This document shows positions 1 to 8,388 of a DNA stretch of 64,000 nucleotides, one piece after another; within the stretch, counting starts at the first letter, position 1, and every line of letters starts with the position of its first letter. The notes under the pieces were generated by a model. It was not told the DNA's origin, did not search any database, and worked only from the letters and a program-made list of their open reading frames with translations. The translations under genes and the position numbers were made by a program. Origin of the DNA: Aminipila terrae (GTDB lineage Bacteria > Bacillota > Clostridia > Peptostreptococcales > Anaerovoracaceae); contig NZ_CP047591.1 in the NCBI RefSeq assembly GCF_010120715.1, positions 1,178,001 to 1,242,000 of the forward strand. The letters run 5' to 3'.

Positions 1-147
1 CTGAAGAGCCAGATTGGCGCTGATGTTAAATCTGGTACGCCTGCTGAAGAACTGGATAATCTGGCAGATCAAATTTCAAAGGGTCAATATGAAATCGGTG
101 CCAATGAAATAGCGAAGAAAATCTTATTAGCCGGAAGTGAATCCTAA
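1..147 (+). CDS. flgM: Anti-sigma-28 factor FlgM, C-terminal part
   Basis: Open in frame 1 from the window edge, 48 codons then TAA; the start lies outside. The tail has the FlgM pattern: a helix with LKSQI, a linker with a conserved GTP-like turn, then ISKGQYEIGANEIAKKIL, matching the sigma-binding helices of FlgM (SGTYxVDxxxVAEKIL in relatives). FlgM holds sigma-28 inactive until the hook is complete and is then exported. It is first in a late flagellar operon with flgN, flgK and flgL directly downstream, the usual Firmicutes order. The family call is by motif and position; the missing N-terminus cannot be judged. Confidence 0.85.
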   Translation: MKSQIGADVKSGTPAEELDNLADQISKGQYEIGANEIAKKILLAGSES

Positions 148-186
148 ACCGTTAATATTTTGATATGACTTAAGGGGAACTTAAAG

Positions 187-684
187 ATGAATAATTATAT
201 GGAGATTAAAGAAATTATAGATGAATATATCAAATTAATGGATAAACTCATCGGTTTTGAGCAGGAAAAGTTAAAAGCTGTGGAAACTAAAAATATCGAG
301 CATCTGGACAGCTTTTTAAATGAAGAACAAGTTTACCTTCTGCAGCTTAGAGGTCTGGATCAGAAAAGAGAAACTATCCTGAAAAAGTCTGGCATGGAAG
401 GGTTAACATATAGACAGATTATAAATGGGATTGACAGTTCCCAATCCTCTGTTAGAAGTGAATTGGAAGATTCTTATGAGATTTTATCGGTTAAGACCAA
501 TCAATTTAAAGAAATAATCAATACCATTAAAACTTATATAGATTTAAGGCTCCACACCATTGAAGCGTTCATGGAAAGATTCGGAGCTCCCCCTTCTCAG
601 GATGCAGGTGCAGGCATTTATGACAAGATTGCCGGCCAAAGCAGTTCCAATAATGCCAGCAGATTTAGATCAACTAAAGTTTAG
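187..684 (+). CDS. flgN: FlgN-type export chaperone
   Basis: A 165-residue, largely helical protein with no membrane segment. Residues 1-130 are rich in heptad-like leucine/isoleucine and charged residues (coiled coil), ending in a disordered Ser/Asn-rich tail. FlgN chaperones keep the hook-filament junction proteins FlgK and FlgL export-competent in the cytoplasm. The gene starts after an AAGGGGAACTTAAAG leader and ends 17 bases before flgK, between flgM and flgK, exactly where FlgN normally sits. Sequence conservation in this family is low, so the call rests on size, helical character and position. Confidence 0.8.
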   Translation: MNNYMEIKEIIDEYIKLMDKLIGFEQEKLKAVETKNIEHLDSFLNEEQVYLLQLRGLDQKRETILKKSGMEGLTYRQIINGIDSSQSSVRSELEDSYEILSVKTNQFKEIINTIKTYIDLRLHTIEAFMERFGAPPSQDAGAGIYDKIAGQSSSNNASRFRSTKV

Positions 685-701
685 AATATACGGAGGATAA
701 C

Positions 702-3700
702 ATGTTAAGATCAACATTTTACTCTTTTACAACAGCCCTGAGAGGCTTAAATACAGCACAGAAGCAGCTGGATATAACTGGACAGAATATTTCCAACGTA
801 AGTACAACCGGATATACCCGCCAACGAGCTGATGTTTATTCTGCTGCTGCCGGCGGTTATGGAGATAAATATGGTACCCGTTCTTCTACCCAGGTAGGCC
901 AAGGGGTCATTGTGGGCAGTATATCTCAAAGCCGTGATCCTTTTCTTGATGTACGTTATAGAAAAGAAGCCGCTAATCTAGGGGAACAGCAATCAAAATT
1001 AGACTCATTAAATGACCTTTCTTCTGTTTTTGATGAAATAGAAAATAAAGGACTTATGACCACCTTTAATGACTTTGTTTCAAAGCTCCAATCTTTAGCA
1101 GGAAATGCAAATAGCTCCGAGTTTGATAAGATTGCCAGAAATGCTGCCTCTACACTGATTAAGCAGTTTAACCAGTATTCCAGTCAGATAGCCACTGTCC
1201 GCCAGGAAAAAGAATATAATCTGAAAGAAGTTACCTGCAAATCGCTGAATGATTTAATGACCAATATATCACAATTAAATAAAAGCATCCGTGAGGTTCA
1301 GAGTAATGGCGGACCAGCTTTGGAGTTGAAAGATGAAAGGAATCTACTTCTGGATCAGCTTTCAGATTATATGAAGATTGATGTTCAATATAATCCCAAA
1401 GAAGTAGCCGGTGGTATCATTGTGGATGATGTCTCTATTAGCATGGTGGGCGAAGACGGAACAAAACAGCCTCTTATTTATAATGACAGTGCTGCTACAT
1501 TTAACGTTAAAACCAAAGGAGCAGATGGTACGGACAGAGCTATTGTAACCATTGATAATTCTGCACTGCCTGCAAAACAGGCCATAACAGAAATTAATGA
1601 TTTGCTTCATTCCATATCCATCAGCAATAATACCCTTCAGGCTATAAATAATGATTTAGCCAAATTGTACCCTAATGATCCTGATGCAAATCCTGCCGGA
1701 TCTGCTCTGGATTATAAGAGACTCTCTGCTAAAATTACTACGGTGACAAATTCCATAAGTGCATCAGGAGGTTTAGATGACCAGATTACAGCAGCTACAA
1801 CTGCCATCGCCAATGCACAAAAAGCACTGAATGATAAACTCGCGGATACCACAAACCCGCCTACCGCAAATGATATAAAAACTTTAAGTAAAACCCTCTC
1901 TGATGCCATTGTTGCCCAGGCAGGACTTGTTTCCAAAAGAGATGCAGCCATTAAAGAAAAAGAACTTCTTAACAGTTATAACGATAAAGCAACTTCATAC
2001 GCCACTGGTGTAACAAACTGTGACACTGCATTAAAAAAATTGATGCATGATTCTTTTGGTCTCACTGCGACCCAGTATTATACCCCAGGCGACTACACCA
2101 GCTGCTATTATACTTTTCAAGACGCTGGCGGTAATGACATAAAGGATTCCGGCGGTAATGTAATTAAATGGTATTCGGGCGGCCAGACCACTCAGGTTGA
2201 CCGAGATAGTCTTACGGCAATGGGCATTAAGTTTACAGGCAGCTTTGATGCAGAAAAGCTGGCATCTCCGGGTTCTCTTAAGGGAGCCATTGACATGCTC
2301 AACAGTAAAGGCATATTTGACTATAAGTCCACTGAGACCCGTGGTATAGGCTATTATGAAAATATGCTTGACTCTCTGGCAGATAAACTGGCCACCACTT
2401 TAAATAAGTTAAATGATAATGAAAAGACAAGTATACAAGAGAATCTCTTCCAGACCTCCGATGGCTCAGCTGTTTTTACTGCAGCTAATCTGAGCATCGC
2501 CGATGGTTGGAAGAATGGTAAATACGGCATTACTGCCACAAAGCAGACTCAAGTTGGCTCCGGCAGTGACTCAGGTCTTAATGATAATATCTTATTAATG
2601 ATTTCAACCATATCTTCAAAGCTGACTTATTCAACCGGACCGGTACCAAATAAAGATGCCAGCGGCAACTATCTGAAAACCGCAGCAGACGGTACAACCA
2701 GTATCGCTGCCAATGGCAGGGATTCCAAAGGAAATTACACCTTAAATGGCGTTTTAGTCTGCAATAAGGATATGGTGAATTTTAAATCCAAGATAATTAC
2801 ACAAGTTGATGCTACTCATTATACCGATGGGCCAAACACTTATACAAAAACCGGCGATAATATATATACCTGTGCACTAACCGGTACTTCGGTAAATAAA
2901 GACGGTATCATATATAAGGGAGACGGCACCACAGGAGAATATCAACTGGAGGCAAATATGTTGGCAGGATCCCCTGCTAACTCAGATACTTATCTTGCCT
3001 CTGATGGATTAACTGCAATTACCAATGGAAAAGATTCCAAAGGGAATTATACCTTGAATGGGGTTTTAGCATCTGGCCTCTATAAATCTGTAACCCTTAC
3101 CCCTTCCGGTTCTGATTATACCGATAGTGACGGTAATTTATATCAAGATGCCGGAGGCAATGTATATACTTGTGCAGCAACTGGGAAGTCGGTAAACAGC
3201 AGCGGGATTCTTTATGAAGGAAATGGCAGCACCGGTAAATATCAGCTTGATGCAACAAAATTACCAGCTTCCCCTGCAAAATCTGGTACTTATCTTGCAC
3301 CAGATGGCGTAACGGTTATTGCCAATGGGAAAGATGCTAACGGCAATTATACTATGACCACTACGGATGGTTCCGGCAAACAAACAGTAGTTACGGTAGC
3401 CAACTCGGATGGTGTCAAGTATAAAACGGAAGTGGATGGATCAAATTCCAAAGATAAAGAAGGTAACCTGATTTTGGATACCACCAGTCCAAGCAAATTA
3501 GATTATAGAAGTGAAAGCTTCTTATATAATGGAACATTTCAGGAGTACTTAGCAAATATCAGCAACGTTCTTTCTCTTGATATCAGTTCTGCCAGCAACC
3601 TTTCTGCCAATCATGAAACCATACTGGGCCAAATCCAGGATTCAAGAGATGCCCTGTCCGGGGTCTCCCTGGACGATGAAGGGGTCAATATCCTGCAATA

Positions 3701-3794
3701 TCAGAAGGCATACAATGCTGCTGCAAGATTAATGACTGCCCTTGACGAATGTGTAGAAAGAATAATAAACCAAATGGGAAAATCGGGTTTATAA
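702..3794 (+). CDS. flgK: Hook-associated protein 1 (FlgK), very long
   Basis: FlgK forms the first hook-filament junction ring. The N-terminus (ALRGLNTAQKQLDITGQNISN, then TTGYTRQ) and the C-terminus (EEGVNILQYQKAYNAAARLM type, ending with INQMG) are the paired helical D0/D1 regions of the family. At 1030 residues it is about twice the usual 450-650. The extra length is a Thr/Gly/Asp/Asn-rich surface insert, roughly residues 240-940, that contains a tandem duplication of about 100 residues (see repeat entry). GGAGGATAAC precedes the ATG. It is followed 20 bases later by flgL. The insert should be an outward-facing domain; its function is unknown. Confidence 0.95.
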   Translation: MLRSTFYSFTTALRGLNTAQKQLDITGQNISNVSTTGYTRQRADVYSAAAGGYGDKYGTRSSTQVGQGVIVGSISQSRDPFLDVRYRKEAANLGEQQSKLDSLNDLSSVFDEIENKGLMTTFNDFVSKLQSLAGNANSSEFDKIARNAASTLIKQFNQYSSQIATVRQEKEYNLKEVTCKSLNDLMTNISQLNKSIREVQSNGGPALELKDERNLLLDQLSDYMKIDVQYNPKEVAGGIIVDDVSISMVGEDGTKQPLIYNDSAATFNVKTKGADGTDRAIVTIDNSALPAKQAITEINDLLHSISISNNTLQAINNDLAKLYPNDPDANPAGSALDYKRLSAKITTVTNSISASGGLDDQITAATTAIANAQKALNDKLADTTNPPTANDIKTLSKTLSDAIVAQAGLVSKRDAAIKEKELLNSYNDKATSYATGVTNCDTALKKLMHDSFGLTATQYYTPGDYTSCYYTFQDAGGNDIKDSGGNVIKWYSGGQTTQVDRDSLTAMGIKFTGSFDAEKLASPGSLKGAIDMLNSKGIFDYKSTETRGIGYYENMLDSLADKLATTLNKLNDNEKTSIQENLFQTSDGSAVFTAANLSIADGWKNGKYGITATKQTQVGSGSDSGLNDNILLMISTISSKLTYSTGPVPNKDASGNYLKTAADGTTSIAANGRDSKGNYTLNGVLVCNKDMVNFKSKIITQVDATHYTDGPNTYTKTGDNIYTCALTGTSVNKDGIIYKGDGTTGEYQLEANMLAGSPANSDTYLASDGLTAITNGKDSKGNYTLNGVLASGLYKSVTLTPSGSDYTDSDGNLYQDAGGNVYTCAATGKSVNSSGILYEGNGSTGKYQLDATKLPASPAKSGTYLAPDGVTVIANGKDANGNYTMTTTDGSGKQTVVTVANSDGVKYKTEVDGSNSKDKEGNLILDTTSPSKLDYRSESFLYNGTFQEYLANISNVLSLDISSASNLSANHETILGQIQDSRDALSGVSLDDEGVNILQYQKAYNAAARLMTALDECVERIINQMGKSGL
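2709..3362 (+). repeat. Tandem ~100-residue duplication inside flgK
   Basis: Two consecutive units, residues 670-773 (312 bases) and 774-873 (300 bases), followed by the start of a third at residue 874. Each opens with NG[R/K]DSKGNYTLNGVL, contains a Y-T-C-A-x-T-G-x-S-V-N motif and closes with TYLA[S/P]DG. The third copy stops after NGKDANGNYTM. This is an in-frame duplication in the exposed FlgK insert. Confidence 0.85.
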
Positions 3795-3814
3795 TGTAAA
3801 GAGGTGAAAATTCA

Positions 3815-4852
3815 ATGAGAGTGACTCAATCAATGATGGCGCGCCAATATACAAAGCGTGTAAGTGGTGCATTAAATGATTTAAGCTATGTAAATAAACA
3901 AGTTGGTTCTGGTCGTAAGTTTTTTAAAGGATCGGAAAATCCTGCCGGGGCCGCAAAGGCCTATCAGCTCAGACGTCAGGCGTCCCAGGCAGATGATTAT
4001 GTTTCCAACCTAGAAGAAGCCCAGTCTACCATACAAACAAAAGAAAGTGCCATGACCCAGGTCAGCAAAGCTCTGGAAGATGTTTATACCAGTTTGCTGG
4101 GAGTTATGAATGGTACAAAAAACACAAAAGATGATAAGGCAATTGTGGCTCAGCAATTCCGAAGCGTTCAGGAAACTGTCGTTAAAGATATGAACACCAA
4201 ATATGGAGATAAATTTTTATTTGGGGGAAGTAACGTCAGTGAAGTTCCCTTTATATTAAACGGTAATTCTCTTACTTACAGAGGGGTTGATGTAAGTGGA
4301 AATACACAATATACCTGGCCCGACGGCACTGACAAAGCAGGACAAAGGGAGGATTCCAAAGTGCTTCTGAAACAATTGTCGGAAGATGCCCTTTATACGG
4401 ATCTTGGTTTCGGACTGGAATTCAAAGATGGTCAGGTGGTTAGCAGCAGCGCCTACAACACTGCCACCGCTGGTATTAATGTTTTAGGATATGGTACTGC
4501 AGAAAATGGACTGTCCAACAATGTAGTTGTACTAATTGGCCAGATGGCTACTATGCTTGATAATGACTGTGAACCTTCCAAACTAGATGATTACCTGACT
4601 AAATTTAAAGAGCTGAAACAAAATGTTTTAAATGCTACTACCGCTACAGGAAGTGACAGTATGTTTTTAGATTATACTCAGAGCAGACTGGAGGATCTTC
4701 AGGATAATCTGGCAGAGAAGACCAGCAATACCGAATATATCGATTCTGAAGAAGCCATCATGAATCTGAATTCTGTTGATTACATGTATCAGGCTTTACT
4801 TAAAACAGGTCAGAACATTTTATCCAAATCTTTTATCGATTTTATGTCCTAA
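3815..4852 (+). CDS. flgL: Hook-associated protein 3 (FlgL)
   Basis: A 345-residue flagellin-like junction protein that lies between FlgK and the filament. N-terminal MRVTQSMMARQYTKRVSGAL and GSGRKFFKGSENPAGAAKAYQLRRQ correspond to the conserved FlgL/flagellin D0/D1 helices. The C-terminus (SEEAIMNLNSVDYMYQALLKTGQ) is the matching closing helix. The start is set by AAAGAGGTGAAAATTCA before the ATG. It lies 20 bases after flgK. Length is normal for the family. Confidence 0.93.
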   Translation: MRVTQSMMARQYTKRVSGALNDLSYVNKQVGSGRKFFKGSENPAGAAKAYQLRRQASQADDYVSNLEEAQSTIQTKESAMTQVSKALEDVYTSLLGVMNGTKNTKDDKAIVAQQFRSVQETVVKDMNTKYGDKFLFGGSNVSEVPFILNGNSLTYRGVDVSGNTQYTWPDGTDKAGQREDSKVLLKQLSEDALYTDLGFGLEFKDGQVVSSSAYNTATAGINVLGYGTAENGLSNNVVVLIGQMATMLDNDCEPSKLDDYLTKFKELKQNVLNATTATGSDSMFLDYTQSRLEDLQDNLAEKTSNTEYIDSEEAIMNLNSVDYMYQALLKTGQNILSKSFIDFMS

Positions 4853-4925
4853 TTTCTTAAAAAGGTGTATAATTGCTTTTACAGGGAAGTAATCAAATTA
4901 AAGTGTGTTTTCAAGGAGGAAAATT

Positions 4926-5528
4926 ATGCGACAATTGATAGAAATTACAACGGTTCCTATTTCTATCGAATATAAAGTCACCCATGGTGAGTTTAAGCCA
5001 GCAAAGACTACTGCAGAATTAGAAATGTCAACCGAAAAAGGGGGACTGCACATTAAAAGCAGCCCTATTAAGCTTAATCTGGACACATTCGAAGCTCGAA
5101 ACAGTGTCAGCCCTACCGTAAAAACGAATGTAGAAAACTATGCAAAAAAGGGAAAACAGGCGGCTTATGAAGCTACCGCCCGATATGTGCAGGAAGGTCA
5201 GATTCTTATGGATGTGAAGTTTACAGATGAAGCCCTTCAGCAAATTGCGGATTTAAGGCTTGGAAAGAACCAGCATCAGACTCCCAATATACGATGGATA
5301 CCAGACCACCCTGCGGATATTTCCTGGGAGCCTGGAGATTTAAGTATTCGATATGAAACAGATAAATTGCATTTTGACTTTAAGCAGAATAAAGAGCCTT
5401 TAGAATTTATTCCTGGTGATATCGAATTTGTTGTCACCCAGCAGCCTAAAGTCATTATAAACTATGTGGGCGGCCCAATTTATGTTCCCCCAAGTGCAGA
5501 TCCAAGCTATGTTGATAAAGAAGGTTAA
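4926..5528 (+). CDS. DUF6470 family protein (YviE-like)
   Basis: About 200 residues, no signal or membrane segment. It begins MRQLIEITT, continues with strand-rich repeats, and has the DUF6470 features of an IEYKVTHG stretch near the start and a proline-rich end (GGPIYVPP). The protein sits between flgL and fliW in many Firmicutes (yviE in Bacillus); its role is unknown. The ATG at 4926 is preferred because AAGGAGG at 4913-4919 lies seven bases upstream. A GTG at 4905 would place the ribosome site inside the gene. Confidence 0.8.
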   Translation: MRQLIEITTVPISIEYKVTHGEFKPAKTTAELEMSTEKGGLHIKSSPIKLNLDTFEARNSVSPTVKTNVENYAKKGKQAAYEATARYVQEGQILMDVKFTDEALQQIADLRLGKNQHQTPNIRWIPDHPADISWEPGDLSIRYETDKLHFDFKQNKEPLEFIPGDIEFVVTQQPKVIINYVGGPIYVPPSADPSYVDKEG

Positions 5529-5543
5529 TAAGAGGAAAAATGG

Positions 5544-5987
5544 ATGAAAACAAAATATTTTGGTGATATCGCCGTAGATAAAAACGAGATTATAACCTTT
5601 ACTACAGGTCTTTTTGGCTTTGAAGATAAAACAGAGTATGTTTTGTTGAGTTTTTCAGATAATAATGATACCAGTGATGATTTGCTGCTTTGCTTACAGT
5701 CTGCTGAAGATCCGGATCTTGCTTTAATGGTGATGAATCCTTACTATATATGTGCAGATTATGATCCTTATCAGCTTTCAGATAAGCTTTTAACAGAAAT
5801 CAGACTTGGAGAAGAAACGAAACATACTGTCTGTTGTGTCGCTGTTATCAGGGAGAACTTTGAGCAGTCTACCATAAACCTGAAATGTCCTATTATCATA
5901 AATCTGGAAGATAAACTTGCCAAACAGTTTATCTTAGAGGATTCTGATTATTCTATGCGGCACCCTGTTGTAGTCAAGGAGGTATAG
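5544..5987 (+). CDS. fliW: Flagellar assembly factor FliW
   Basis: A 147-residue beta-barrel protein that binds both flagellin and CsrA. When flagellin is secreted, FliW is free to bind CsrA and relieve repression of flagellin translation. Family signature: MKTKYFGDIAVDKNEIITFTTGL near the start, then GFEDKTEYVLL and a later LKCPIIINLEDKLAKQFIL. The last codons overlap the csrA ribosome binding site, only two bases before the csrA ATG. The order fliW-csrA-flagellin matches the Bacillus partner-switch module. Confidence 0.95.
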   Translation: MKTKYFGDIAVDKNEIITFTTGLFGFEDKTEYVLLSFSDNNDTSDDLLLCLQSAEDPDLALMVMNPYYICADYDPYQLSDKLLTEIRLGEETKHTVCCVAVIRENFEQSTINLKCPIIINLEDKLAKQFILEDSDYSMRHPVVVKEV

Positions 5988-5989
5988 CC

Positions 5990-6241
5990 ATGCTTATATT
6001 AACAAGAAAGCAGGGTGAATCTTTCCTTTTGGGAGAGAAAATCGAAATATCTGTTTCCGAAATCAATGGGGATCGGGTACGTATTGCCATTGATGCCCCA
6101 AAAGATGTAAAGATTTTGAGGAAAGAGCTGAAAGATGCAGGTGATTTTAATATGGAATCTGCATCTGCCACAAAGATTCCTACTGCTGAAACCCTTTCCA
6201 GCATTGCAAATCTGGCAAGTAAACTGAAAGAAAAAAAGTAA
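5990..6241 (+). CDS. csrA: Carbon storage regulator CsrA, translational repressor
   Basis: An 83-residue RNA-binding protein with the full CsrA core: MLILTRKQGESFLLGEKIEI, then GDRVRIAIDAPKDVKILRKEL. The RNA-contact residues R6 (in LTRK) and the basic ILRKEL patch are present. In Firmicutes CsrA binds GGA hairpins in the flagellin leader and blocks translation, antagonised by FliW. AAGGAGG lies just upstream inside the end of fliW. Likely targets are visible in the flagellin leader (6503-6536) and possibly before flgC (46117-46132). Confidence 0.96.
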   Translation: MLILTRKQGESFLLGEKIEISVSEINGDRVRIAIDAPKDVKILRKELKDAGDFNMESASATKIPTAETLSSIANLASKLKEKK

Positions 6242-6253
6242 AAATAAAGTTTT

Positions 6254-6290
6254 AGTTTTGCCTTTTCCAAAGGGGCAAAACTTTTTTATT
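6254..6290 (+). terminator. Rho-independent terminator after csrA
   Basis: Stem AGTTTTGCC (6254-6262) pairs with GGCAAAACT (6274-6282), followed by a long T run. It closes the flgM-csrA operon before the separate flagellin promoter. Confidence 0.85.
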
Positions 6291-6316
6291 TTTTTTTAAA
6301 ATTTTCAAAAAAAGCT

Positions 6317-6342
6317 TAAGTTTCTACATGAAAATACGATAT
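6317..6342 (+). promoter_or_regulatory. Sigma-28 (SigD/FliA)-type promoter of flagellin
   Basis: TAAG at 6317-6320, 14-base spacer, TACGATAT at 6335-6342, close to the SigD consensus TAAA-N14/15-GCCGATAT. It lies after the csrA terminator and about 200 bases before the flagellin ATG. Three other sites in the window have the same layout (see findings). Confidence 0.75.
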
Positions 6343-6471
6343 AATGTACATGAAGATATCAAGCTTGGTTGCGTACGAACCAGGCATGGAATCTAAAAAC
6401 AATTGGTTATTTTAAGGGTATAAAAAATTAATAAGTCTGTAAAAAGGATTTATGATTTAAAACCCAAGAAG

Positions 6472-6496
6472 CTTGTCCGATTTTAAATCGGACAAG
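6472..6496 (+). promoter_or_regulatory. Strong hairpin in flagellin 5' leader
   Basis: Perfect 12-base inverted repeat (CTTGTCCGATTT / AAATCGGACAAG) around one central base. No U run follows, so it is not a terminator. It probably shapes or stabilises the long flagellin leader beside the CsrA-type site. Confidence 0.6.
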
Positions 6497-6502
6497 ATGT
6501 AA

Positions 6503-6536
6503 GAGCAAAGGACTGCTCGAATATATTTCAAGGAGG
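6503..6536 (+). promoter_or_regulatory. CsrA binding sites and SD of flagellin
   Basis: A five-base stem GAGCA/TGCTC (6503-6507, 6514-6518) displays AAGGAC in its loop, with GGA at 6510-6512. The second site is the ribosome binding site itself, AAGGAGG at 6530-6536, eight bases before the ATG. A GGA-loop hairpin upstream plus a second GGA in the SD is the two-site arrangement known for CsrA at the Bacillus hag leader. Confidence 0.7.
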
Positions 6537-6544
6537 AAAATAAA

Positions 6545-8266
6545 ATGAGAATACAACATAACATAGCTGCACAAAACTCCTACAGACAGTTAGGAGGAAA
6601 CAATTCAGCACTAAGCAAAAACTTAGAAAAGTTATCATCAGGTTACAGAATCAACAGAGCTGGTGACGATGCTGCCGGATTAGCAATTTCAGAAAAAATG
6701 AGAGCACAGATTACAGGTCTTCAGAAGGCTTCTGACAATGCTAACGATGGTATCTCCCTTGCACAGACTGCTGAAGGTGCTTTAACAGAAGTACACAGCA
6801 TGCTGAACAGAATGACTGAACTAGCTACTCAGTCCGCAAATGGTACTTATGACGATACAACAGACAGATCCAATCTTCAGAAAGAAGTTGACTCTCTGGT
6901 ATCTGAAATCGACAGAATCGCTGAATCCACAAACTTCAATGGAATCAACCTTCTGGATGGTTCTCTTGGTGGCGGAACAGTTAAGAGCACAGGCACTGAA
7001 CTGACTGGTAAAAATGTATCAACATTTACAGCAGCTTCTGTATCTGGTGCAAAAGTCACCGCAGATTTAACAAATTGCTTAGCTGCTTCCGTTGATACTT
7101 TCGATGTTGATGGTCAGACATTAAAAATTGACTGGTCACAAGGTGACGCTAAAAAGTTATATGACTCTATTGGATCTACTTGCATGACTAACATCACTAA
7201 AGAAGGCGCTGCTGAATTAGCTGATAAATTACAGTCTTTATTAAATGACCAAATGAAGTCTCAAGGACTTAGTGGTAGTATTAAAGTTTCATCAAATGGA
7301 ACTGCTGGAGCAAACGTTCAATTCCAACTTTCAAGTGCAAATTCAACAGCTTCTTCAACTATAGGATATACTGGTAGTCAACAGCCTGGTCCTACTGGTG
7401 GTGCCCTTGCTGCTGGTAAAATGTCCTTAGGCTCTGCAATGTTTGGTAATGGCGTTGACGGAACAGCGCATACCGCTACTGCTGGTAAGACATTCAGTAA
7501 TACTGTTACAACTGCTGATAAATTTACTATGACCGTAAATGGCACTGAAGTAAGTGTTACTTCTCCTGGTGTTACTAGAGGAACTGACATGGATACTGCT
7601 GCTACTTCTCTTCAGACTTCTATTCGTGACGCTGTTAAATCATATAACACTGCAATGGGCTATACAAGTACTAGTAAAGAATATGTTGATGATCAAAAAT
7701 TCACAGTTACTGCTGATAAGAGCGGTGGTTTTAACGTTAAATATGAAGGTGAAAATGCTGATAAAGTTGACTTCAAATTCTCAGAGAAATCTGAAAATGG
7801 TATTACCGGAACTGCTGCAAGCTTGTTAGGTCTATCAGGGGGTAAATCATCTGACACTACTAGTGGATCAGGATTGACTCTTCAGGTTGGTGATACTGCT
7901 GCCGATTATCAAAAGGTAACCGTTTCTGTAGGAAACATGAATGCTTACTCTCTAGGCATCAAAGGAATTGACATTAGTAAGCAGGACGGTGCACAGGCTG
8001 CAATTGGTAAAATCAAATCTGCTATAAATTCTGTATCTGCTACAAGAGGTGACCTTGGTGCAGTACAGAACAGACTTGAACACACAATCAACAACTTGGG
8101 TGTAACAGAAGAAAACATGACATCTGCTGAATCTCGTATCAGAGACGTTGATATGGCTAAAGAAATGATGCAGTATACTAAGAATAACATCTTAGTACAG
8201 GCTTCCCAGTCTATGCTAGCTCAGGCTAACCAGCTACCTCAGGGTGTTCTTCAGTTATTAAAATAG
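6545..8266 (+). CDS. hag: Flagellin, filament subunit
   Basis: 573 residues. N-terminal MRIQHNIAAQNSYRQL, LEKLSSGYRINRAGDDAAGLAISEK and the C-terminal MTSAESRIRDVDMAKEMMQYTKNNIL and QSMLAQANQ are the conserved D0/D1 helices that polymerise and carry the export signal. The centre, roughly residues 140-480, is a variable Ser/Thr/Gly/Ala-rich surface domain, longer than in Bacillus Hag (about 300 residues in total) and rich in possible O-glycosylation sites. It has its own sigma-28-type promoter, a CsrA-type leader and a strong terminator, so it is monocistronic or nearly so. The following genes look like its modification island. Confidence 0.97.
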   Translation: MRIQHNIAAQNSYRQLGGNNSALSKNLEKLSSGYRINRAGDDAAGLAISEKMRAQITGLQKASDNANDGISLAQTAEGALTEVHSMLNRMTELATQSANGTYDDTTDRSNLQKEVDSLVSEIDRIAESTNFNGINLLDGSLGGGTVKSTGTELTGKNVSTFTAASVSGAKVTADLTNCLAASVDTFDVDGQTLKIDWSQGDAKKLYDSIGSTCMTNITKEGAAELADKLQSLLNDQMKSQGLSGSIKVSSNGTAGANVQFQLSSANSTASSTIGYTGSQQPGPTGGALAAGKMSLGSAMFGNGVDGTAHTATAGKTFSNTVTTADKFTMTVNGTEVSVTSPGVTRGTDMDTAATSLQTSIRDAVKSYNTAMGYTSTSKEYVDDQKFTVTADKSGGFNVKYEGENADKVDFKFSEKSENGITGTAASLLGLSGGKSSDTTSGSGLTLQVGDTAADYQKVTVSVGNMNAYSLGIKGIDISKQDGAQAAIGKIKSAINSVSATRGDLGAVQNRLEHTINNLGVTEENMTSAESRIRDVDMAKEMMQYTKNNILVQASQSMLAQANQLPQGVLQLLK

Positions 8267-8316
8267 CTAGTTAATTTAAAGCTAATTGGACAAATTAATC
8301 CAATTAAACTTATTTA

Positions 8317-8341
8317 GGGCGGGCAATATGCCCGCCCTTTT
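8317..8341 (+). terminator. Terminator of flagellin
   Basis: GC-rich 8-bp stem GGGCGGGC (8317-8324) / GCCCGCCC (8330-8337), AATAT loop, then TTTT. An additional weaker inverted repeat TAATTGGA/TCCAATTA lies at 8283-8306. Confidence 0.92.
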
Positions 8342-8388
8342 AACATATACATATATTTTATTTTTATCAAAATTGGAGGTTAACTTTA

